NCBI GenBank assembly: GCA_945906305.1
Contig: CAMDQT010000007.1
Coordinates: 61,607 to 125,606, forward strand
DNA length: 64,000 bases
From: Ferrithrix thermotolerans DSM 19514
GTDB taxonomy: Bacteria > Actinomycetota > Acidimicrobiia > Acidimicrobiales > CAIXPF01
Direction: 5' to 3'
The notes beneath the pieces were generated by a model. The model was not told where the DNA came from, searched no databases, and saw nothing but the letters and a program-made list of their open reading frames with translations. The number at the start of each line of letters is the position of its first letter. Position 1 is the stretch's first letter. Positions 58,178 to 64,000 of this stretch are shown here, piece by piece. Made by a program: the position numbers and the translations under genes.

Positions 58178-60574
58178 GTGCAGCACGGGGCGCGTCAACC
58201 TGGATCGGTTCCGCTGCAGCGGATCTCTCAGGCGCACGAACTCGCGGCCTTCGCTCGGGCCGTGGACGAGGCGGTGGCGCTGGCCATCGACACCGAGACC
58301 CACATCGGGACCGGGTCGATGCGGGTGCTATCTGCCGCCACCCGCAACCATGCTGGCCGGGAAGAGGCCTGGGTCGTGGATGTCCGCGACCTCGACGCCA
58401 CATTGTTGGCCCCGTTGCTCTCCGCTCGGCGAGCGGTCGCTTGGAACGCCTCCTTCGACGCCGGGGTGGTAGATGCCGCGGTCTTCGAGCCCGCCGGCGT
58501 GCCGCCCTCGAAGCGCTTGCAGTGGTGGGACGCCATGTTTGCCGATGCACTGCTGCACCAAGGACGAAGCGGCTTTGCCTTCTACCACGGCTTGGTATGG
58601 GCCGCCCGCCGGTATCTCGGGGTGGAACTCGATGGGAAGGGAACCACCCAGCTGAGCTACGACCTGCACACGGACCTCAGCGACGAGCAGGTCCGCTATG
58701 CCGCCGCCGACGCGGTCGCGACGCTGTGGGTCGCGGACGAACTCGTGGTCGGCCTCGAGCAGGCCGGTCTGGTCGCAGTGGCCGATTTGGAGATGGCTGC
58801 CCGGCCCTTTCTCGCCCGTCTGACCCGCGGCGGATTTCCCTTCGACGGCGAGGGCTATCGGCACTTCCTGGCCGAGCAGGAGGCCGCGTTGCGTCGCAGC
58901 GAGAGTGAGCTCGCGGCTCTGACCGGCGGCGGGCAGGGAAACCTGTTCTCCGTCGAACTCGAACCGACGTGGAACCCGGCGTCGGAACAGCAGGCCAAGG
59001 CGGCCCTCAACCGCCACGCCGAGGCCAGGGTGCGCCGCTATGTCCAGCGGAGCGGAATTCGGGGACCGTTGTTGGGCCACCATGATCCTTTGACTGCGGC
59101 GGTACTCACCGAGATCGGTGGCGAGCTAGCGGACGCGCTGCTGCGTTACCGGCGCCACGCCAAGTTGGTATCGACCTACGGCGAGGCCCTTTTGGATCAC
59201 GTGAATGCCGATGGCCGAATCCGCCCTCAGTACCTGCAGATCGTCGGGACCTCGACCGGACGATTGGCCAGCCGTCTCCCCAATGCGCAGAACCTTGCAC
59301 CGGAGACCAAGCCCTTCGTTCGCCCTCTGGCGGGTCGGGTGCTGGTGTGCGCCGACCTGTCACAGGCGGAGTTGCGCTGGATGGCTCAGGTGTCTGGCGA
59401 CGTGGCGCTACAGGCGGCGCTAGCTGGCGGCGGTGACGTACACGTGAGCACAGCGAGTGCGATGTTCGGTGAGGACGTAGCCGCATTGCGCCAAAACGAT
59501 CCTGATAGGTATGGCCTGTTGCGGGCGCGGGCAAAGGCCATCAACTTCGGCATTCTCTACGGCCTTGGACCTCGGGCCTTGGCCCGAACTCTCAGTGGGC
59601 CCGATCACGAAGTGACCGTTGAGGCCGCGCAACGATTGCTCGACGCCTACCTCGCCGCCTACCCGGGGGTGGCCCGTTGGCTGCGCCAACATGACCAGGT
59701 GGTGGGCGACTTGGCGGCCAACCCGCCGCCGGTCGATTGGGACCTGAGTCTTGAATTGCTCCGCGGGTTCGACCGCTTGCGCGCGTTTCGCCGCGAGGTC
59801 CGAGCCGCGCACGGTCGGGCGCCGACCGCGCCCGAGTTGGCCGAGCGCTCCGACCTCGGCGATGCCGACCGTCGACGATGGCTGGAACGCTTCGAGGATG
59901 CCGTGGTGCTCGGCGCCGACGGACAGGCCATTGGTTGGGACGCTCGGACCTTGGTCGGCCGCCGCCGGTCTTTCGACATCGGCATGTGGGGCGTGCTGCG
60001 CTCTGCCGCGGTGCGGGCCGCCCAGCGGCGTGAGCCGGCCTGGGTCGGGGTGCGTGACGAGGTGGCCGCGGCGTACGGCGTCGGGTTGTGCGACGGGGGA
60101 GCGGTGCTGACCGAAGGTGAGCTGAACCGCCGCTTCGATGACCGGGCTCTTCGCCTGGCCATGGTGCAGGGCGTGCAGGCCCGGTTGGGTCGGGCCGAAC
60201 GGGATCGCCTGCTGGAGCGGGCGTTGTCGGAACGGATCGCCATGCTGAGCAATGCTCATCGCAATGCGCCGATCCAGGGTGGGGTGGCGGATGCCATGCT
60301 GGCGGCCTTTGCTCTGTTGTGGCGGTGGCTGGCTGACGACCCTGAAGTGTGGCCGGTGCAGACGGTGCACGATTCGGTGGTACTGGAGTGCCCCGCTGAT
60401 CGTGCGGCCGAGGTGATGTCTCGGCTCGATCAGGCATTGTCGGCGGCGGTCGGCGGTTTCTGTGCTGATGTTGCGGTCCGGGTCGACCTTGATGTCCGTT
60501 CCTCCTTGGCGGAGGCGGATGTGCTGGAGGTGTCGGCGCCCCTCGGCCTACATGCCGATAAGTACGGTGCGTAA
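58178..60574 (+). CDS. Divergent family A DNA polymerase (3'-5' exonuclease plus polymerase, no 5' nuclease)
   Basis: A 798-residue PolA-related protein. The exonuclease domain (about 1-200) keeps AIDTETH (motif I), AWNASFDAGVVD (motif II) and YAAADAVAT (motif III). The polymerase keeps motif A CADLSQAELR (D393), motif B RARAKAINFGILYG (K453) and a motif C that reads VHDSVVLEC (D732, S733) instead of the usual HDE. Between the O-helix region and RNAPIQGGVADAML lie about 150 extra residues around GRRR that typical PolA lacks. There is no 5'-3' nuclease. GTG 58178 has TACATT with a 7-nt gap. It may be a second, specialised polymerase; viral ancestry is possible. Its 3' end overlaps the convergent hydrolase by 27 bp. 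Confidence 0.9.
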   Translation: MQHGARQPGSVPLQRISQAHELAAFARAVDEAVALAIDTETHIGTGSMRVLSAATRNHAGREEAWVVDVRDLDATLLAPLLSARRAVAWNASFDAGVVDAAVFEPAGVPPSKRLQWWDAMFADALLHQGRSGFAFYHGLVWAARRYLGVELDGKGTTQLSYDLHTDLSDEQVRYAAADAVATLWVADELVVGLEQAGLVAVADLEMAARPFLARLTRGGFPFDGEGYRHFLAEQEAALRRSESELAALTGGGQGNLFSVELEPTWNPASEQQAKAALNRHAEARVRRYVQRSGIRGPLLGHHDPLTAAVLTEIGGELADALLRYRRHAKLVSTYGEALLDHVNADGRIRPQYLQIVGTSTGRLASRLPNAQNLAPETKPFVRPLAGRVLVCADLSQAELRWMAQVSGDVALQAALAGGGDVHVSTASAMFGEDVAALRQNDPDRYGLLRARAKAINFGILYGLGPRALARTLSGPDHEVTVEAAQRLLDAYLAAYPGVARWLRQHDQVVGDLAANPPPVDWDLSLELLRGFDRLRAFRREVRAAHGRAPTAPELAERSDLGDADRRRWLERFEDAVVLGADGQAIGWDARTLVGRRRSFDIGMWGVLRSAAVRAAQRREPAWVGVRDEVAAAYGVGLCDGGAVLTEGELNRRFDDRALRLAMVQGVQARLGRAERDRLLERALSERIAMLSNAHRNAPIQGGVADAMLAAFALLWRWLADDPEVWPVQTVHDSVVLECPADRAAEVMSRLDQALSAAVGGFCADVAVRVDLDVRSSLAEADVLEVSAPLGLHADKYGA

Positions 60575-61516
60575 CGCTTCGATGAATGCCAGTGGCTGGT
60601 CGAGCATCAAGTGGTGTGCGGCTTGGGGAATGCGCTGCGTGGGTATTGGGCCGAGATGGTTGGCGATGCGCTCAGCAACCACCGCGGTGACCACCCGGCT
60701 CTGTTCGCCGAAGATGCACGCCACCGGCAGTGGGAGTGCTCCGAGCCGGTCGAGGTAACTCGAGAAGGGCTGTTCGTAGCTTCGGGCAAACAATCGCCAG
60801 TCGAACTTCCACGTCCAGGCCAGCGCGTCGGCTTCCTCGGGTCGGGTCGGGTCATCGGGCCCTCCGGGCCCCACTGGTCGAATGGATGTCCGGGCAATGT
60901 GGTCCACCATCGCGGTGTTGACGCAACCTTGACGCGGGATCAACTTGAAACGCTCAATGGCCTCCGCCGCACTTGGGTAGGTCAACCGGTTACGGAAGTG
61001 GCGTCCGGTTCGCGATGTTCGGGTCGATCCGCTTACGCCGGTGTCGCACAGGACAACGCCCCGCACCCGATGTGGGTGGCGCACGGCGGCTACGGCGGCA
61101 ACCGAGCCGCCGAGGCTGTGGCCCACCAAAACGGCTTGGTTGGGGGCACTGGTCGCCGCGGTTACACAGGCGATGACCTCATCGGCCCACTGTTCGGTAC
61201 GGTACCCAGAACTACGCCAGCCGGAATCCCCCATGCCGGAGAGATCGGGTGCCACGACGCAATGGTCGGTGGCCAGGAAGGGCGCAAGTGGCACCCACCA
61301 CCTGGAGCTAGCGGCGCCTCCGTGCACGAGGACGAGCGGTGCGGCGGCGGGGTCGCCCCAGCGCAGCCAGCGAATAGGACACCCATCGACGTCGATGGTG
61401 CCTTCGTCGGCGACGACCGCACAGTGGCGAGCGAGCCATCCGGGGTCTTCCGCCTTCATCGGAGTCGCCGGCGGGGGTGGTGTGCGCCCTGTGTCGGGTC
61501 GGGTGTCGGGGGTCAC
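60548..61516 (-). CDS. Alpha/beta hydrolase
   Basis: A 322-residue alpha/beta-hydrolase fold protein. The oxyanion loop LVLVHGGAASSRWW, nucleophile elbow VGHSLGGSVAA, acid-position FGEQSRVV and catalytic His in AAHHLMLDQP are intact; the 35-residue N-terminal extension is low-complexity. Substrate unknown (ester, lactone or epoxide). The GTG at 61516 lies 3 bp after the next hydrolase's stop, so the two paralogous-looking hydrolases are one transcription unit. It overlaps the polymerase 3' end. Confidence 0.85.
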   Translation of the reverse strand: MTPDTRPDTGRTPPPPATPMKAEDPGWLARHCAVVADEGTIDVDGCPIRWLRWGDPAAAPLVLVHGGAASSRWWVPLAPFLATDHCVVAPDLSGMGDSGWRSSGYRTEQWADEVIACVTAATSAPNQAVLVGHSLGGSVAAVAAVRHPHRVRGVVLCDTGVSGSTRTSRTGRHFRNRLTYPSAAEAIERFKLIPRQGCVNTAMVDHIARTSIRPVGPGGPDDPTRPEEADALAWTWKFDWRLFARSYEQPFSSYLDRLGALPLPVACIFGEQSRVVTAVVAERIANHLGPIPTQRIPQAAHHLMLDQPLAFIEALRTVLIGM

Positions 61517-61519
61517 GGG

Positions 61520-62410
61520 TCATTCACCCAGGTGGTCGAGAAAGGACAGGGCTAGTTCGGCCACCCGACCTGGGTCCTCGACATGGGCGAAGTGGCCGAG
61601 CCCGTCGAGCACCTCGAGCCGACCCAACGGCGGTAGGTGCGCCGCCAGTATGTCCGCCGCGGGCTGCCCGGCGATTGCTTCCTCGACGCCGGCCTTGAGG
61701 GCGAGCAGCGGGCAGCGCAGCGCGGCCATTCGTCGGAGGCTGGCATCGAGAGACACCGCATGGGGCGGCAGCGGAAATGCCGCCGGGTCGATTTTCCAAC
61801 TCCAGTTCCCGTCGTCGTGGCGGGTGGCGCCCACTTGCACGAGGTGGTCGATCCAAGCTCGATTAAGGCGTGGGTTGGCGGCCTGTCGCCCGTCGGCGAG
61901 TTCGGCCGCGGTGCCGCCACGGGCGGATCGGCCGCCGCGCTGGAGGTCGAGCCACCGTTCGGCGGTCTCCTCCGGCGGTCGCGGCGGATAGATCCGGCGG
62001 ATGAAACCGTCGATCGCCACCACGGCGCGGACGAGATCGGGACGCGCCGCCGCCACGTCGAGCGCAAGCACGCCGCCCTTGGAATGGCCAATCAGCGGGT
62101 GAGGGCCGCTGGGCAGGGCCTGCAACACCCCGACAAGGTCGCGCAACTCGGCGGACCATCCGTACAGTTCGGCCCGGGCCGAGTCGCCGTGGCCGCGCTG
62201 GTCCCAGGCCACCACCCGCCATCCGGCGGCGGCTAGCAGCGGGGCGAAGCCGTCGAAACTGCGGGCGAAGTCGCCGCCGCCGTGCACCAGGACAAGCGGC
62301 GGCCCATCGGCGGGACCCCATTCGACCAGGGCGACTTCCAGCGGATTGGTGATCATCCAACTCCGGGCCGGAGCTTGTGGGGCGATAGGCAAAGCGGTGG
62401 AATCGGTCAT
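61520..62410 (-). CDS. Alpha/beta hydrolase
   Basis: A 296-residue alpha/beta hydrolase. LVLVHGGGDFARSFDGFAPL, VAWDQRGHGDS, the nucleophile elbow IGHSKGGVLAL and the catalytic His in DGLGHFAHVEDP are present. GHSKGG is common in haloalkane/epoxide-hydrolase-like members, but no chemistry can be assigned. ATG 62410 has GGAG 5 nt upstream; the frame is open 10 codons further. It is followed at once by a second hydrolase. Confidence 0.87.
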   Translation of the reverse strand: MTDSTALPIAPQAPARSWMITNPLEVALVEWGPADGPPLVLVHGGGDFARSFDGFAPLLAAAGWRVVAWDQRGHGDSARAELYGWSAELRDLVGVLQALPSGPHPLIGHSKGGVLALDVAAARPDLVRAVVAIDGFIRRIYPPRPPEETAERWLDLQRGGRSARGGTAAELADGRQAANPRLNRAWIDHLVQVGATRHDDGNWSWKIDPAAFPLPPHAVSLDASLRRMAALRCPLLALKAGVEEAIAGQPAADILAAHLPPLGRLEVLDGLGHFAHVEDPGRVAELALSFLDHLGE

Positions 62411-62455
62411 GGGTGCTCCGGGCCGGGCGGTGAGGGCCAACCGTACCCGCGCTGT

Positions 62456-63940
62456 CTACTGCGCCTGCTCCTCTCCGCGAGGACGGCCTCTCCACTCCGC
62501 TTCCATGCGGGCGAGTTCGGTGTCGGCGCGGCGGTCGACCCAGGGCCAGATGTCCTCGGCGATGGCCCGCCAGTCCGCCGTGGCCGAGAGCTGCCCCAGG
62601 AGCGCGTACAGGCCCAAGTTGATGCGCTGGATGAGCACGAAGCTGGCCGGCACGGTGGTGTGGCGGGTCACCGGGCTCGACGCGTTGAAGGTCTGGCGAA
62701 CGGTGGCCGAGGCGTACTCGGTACTCCAGGTGAAGCGGCCGCTCCGGCTGACAAAGGTATAGAAGTGGCTGAAGTACTCGCCCACCGCGGCGGTGGAAAC
62801 CGGGGCCCCTACGGCCAACAGCCCGCTGGCTTCCACCGCCTGGCGGAAGGCGACGAGGTCCTCGTTGAGCACCATCTCGGTGATCATGCGCTGGAAGTTG
62901 CCCATCTCCGCTTCGCTGAATCGACGTACCAGGCCGAAGTCCAAGAAGGTGACCCGGCCCCCACCGTGGAACAGATAGTTGCCCGGATGAGGGTCACCGT
63001 TGAACGCTCTCAAGCGGTACAGGCTGCCGAAGACGAAACGGAACATCGCCTCGCCGATGAGGTCACGTTCATGTTCGTCCCACGTCAGCGCCTCCGCGAA
63101 GGTCGCTCCGGTGGCCAGTTCGGTGGTCAAGACCCGGCCGGTGGACAACTCGGTGATGACCGCAGGGATATGGATGAAGGGATGGCCTGCGAAGTGTTCG
63201 GCGAAGAGTTGCTGGTTGGCTGCTTCCTGGTGGTAGTCGAGTTCCTCGGTGATGCGGGCGCGTAGCTCGGCGGTGATCGGGCCGGGGTCAAGGCCTGGAA
63301 AAGCCAAGCCCAATGCGCCGAAGAGCAGGTCGGCGTTGCCGAGATCGGCGGCGATGGCCGCGGCGACCCCCGGGTACTGGACCTTGACGGCCACCGCCCG
63401 CCCATCACGGGTGATGGCCCGATGAACCTGACCGATGGATGCCGCGGCGATAGGCACTGGGTCCCACTCGAGGAACACCTGTTCCGGGGGGCGGCCGAGT
63501 TCTTCAGCGACGGTGCGCGCGGTGAGCTCGGCGCTCATCGGTGGGGCGTCAGATTGCAGTTGTGTCAGGGCCAGCCGCAGCGGTTCGGGAAGGCCGTGGT
63601 CGAGGTAGCTCGCCATCTGCCCGATCTTCATCAGGGCACCCTTCATCTCGCCCAGGGTGCGGGTGACGTCCGCCGCCGTCCGGAGTTGCAGGTCCTCGTT
63701 GAGGGCGATGCGGCGTTCCGCCGAGGCGAAAACCTGCCGAGCCCGGGTGAGGGCGGTCGAGGTGCCCACCCGGGCCGACAACGCCGCCACCTCTATGTTG
63801 CGAGCTGTCCGGGAGGTGGTCCGCACTGGGCGGGCGCCTCGGCCCAGACGGTCCCGGCGGGCCTGGCGGTAGCGAATCAGCGCCGTCGTGGCGCCGAGAG
63901 CAGTAGAGATGAGTACGAAGGGCCGAAGTTTCACCGCCAC
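62456..63940 (-). CDS. ABC1/UbiB-family atypical kinase
   Basis: A 494-residue member of the ABC1/ADCK/UbiB family, atypical kinase-like ATPases associated with lipid and quinone biology. After an N-terminal TM-like segment (about 7-22) come the diagnostic KIGQMASYLDHGLPEPLR (KxGQ), VAVKVQYPGV (Lys), NGDPHPGNYLFHG and VTFLDFGLVRRF (DFG). GTG 63940 is the longest start. A TAGCCT -10 (63949-63944) ends only 3 nt before it but 9 nt before the GTG at 63934, which may be the true start. The last 60 bases of the window hold nothing recognisable. Confidence 0.9.
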   Translation of the reverse strand: MAVKLRPFVLISTALGATTALIRYRQARRDRLGRGARPVRTTSRTARNIEVAALSARVGTSTALTRARQVFASAERRIALNEDLQLRTAADVTRTLGEMKGALMKIGQMASYLDHGLPEPLRLALTQLQSDAPPMSAELTARTVAEELGRPPEQVFLEWDPVPIAAASIGQVHRAITRDGRAVAVKVQYPGVAAAIAADLGNADLLFGALGLAFPGLDPGPITAELRARITEELDYHQEAANQQLFAEHFAGHPFIHIPAVITELSTGRVLTTELATGATFAEALTWDEHERDLIGEAMFRFVFGSLYRLRAFNGDPHPGNYLFHGGGRVTFLDFGLVRRFSEAEMGNFQRMITEMVLNEDLVAFRQAVEASGLLAVGAPVSTAAVGEYFSHFYTFVSRSGRFTWSTEYASATVRQTFNASSPVTRHTTVPASFVLIQRINLGLYALLGQLSATADWRAIAEDIWPWVDRRADTELARMEAEWRGRPRGEEQAQ

Positions 63941-64000
63941 AGCAGGCTAGGAGGGACAGCAGGCCACTCCGGCCTCGATGCAACGCAGCCGGGGCGCGCG

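Noticed and set aside
63941..64000. tRNA or gene start at the right edge
   Set aside because: Only 60 bases remain; no tRNA arms or start signals can be supported.

Overview
This is a high-GC window with short intergenic gaps and many overlapping start/stop codons, carrying about 57 intact protein genes on both strands. The gene content points to an actinobacterium: a mycobacterial-type di-iron acyl-ACP desaturase, MMPL transporter, Rv1155-like PPOX proteins, SDR/crotonase/acyl-CoA dehydrogenase genes, a type-2 IleRS and many GTG starts. An Acidimicrobiia-like relative (Microthrix/Ilumatobacter group) is my best guess from overall style, not from a marker gene. No rRNA, tRNA, CRISPR array, prophage or insertion sequence was recognised. 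It reads as ordinary chromosome with a few decayed genes and repeats.

Layout. 1-2.5 kb: riboflavin genes ribBA-ribH under an FMN riboswitch, then a truncated threonine-dehydratase-like gene. 2.5-16 kb: a PPOX protein, a zinc-ribbon/adenylate cyclase/AAA/TPR regulator, an MMPL exporter, L-2-hydroxyglutarate oxidase, an ABC exporter pair and a phosphotransferase whose N-terminus is a 15-bp tandem repeat. 16-30 kb: Ppx phosphatase with a LysM lipoprotein, methyltransferase, class III aminotransferase, a candidate small RNA with a very strong terminator, acetyltransferase, Clp_N protein, desaturase, crotonase, M3 peptidase, acyl-CoA dehydrogenase. 30-45 kb: DenD-like dehydrogenase, a 45-residue Cys4 peptide, cobU-cobS, Nudix, a thiol-disulfide pair divergent from an RluA synthase, HpcH aldolase, tag, msrA, ileS, and an NlpC/P60 hydrolase. 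45-58 kb: S1-repeat protein, GNAT, tsaC/sua5 behind a 20-bp minisatellite, crotonase, divergent SDR/2-hydroxyacid dehydrogenase, gamma-glutamyltransferase, an orphan winged-helix regulator next to P-II (glnB), nucleotidyltransferase, M20 peptidase, an aminotransferase pseudogene. 58-64 kb: an unusual family A DNA polymerase without a 5' nuclease, two alpha/beta hydrolases, and an ABC1/UbiB kinase.

A strong regulatory theme is leaderless-type expression: about twenty genes have a TANNNT -10 hexamer ending only 6-9 nt before the start codon, with no Shine-Dalgarno. A smaller set (ribBA, glnB, desaturase, phosphotransferase, the Cys4 peptide) has classical AGGAGG-like sites. I used this rule to choose many starts.

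The most interesting items are the candidate small RNA at 20235-20354, the divergent DNA polymerase at 58178-60574, the RibBA whose GTP cyclohydrolase II half looks degenerate, a divergent promoter pair whose -10 boxes physically overlap (51546-51555), and the Cys4 micro-protein at 31087-31224.
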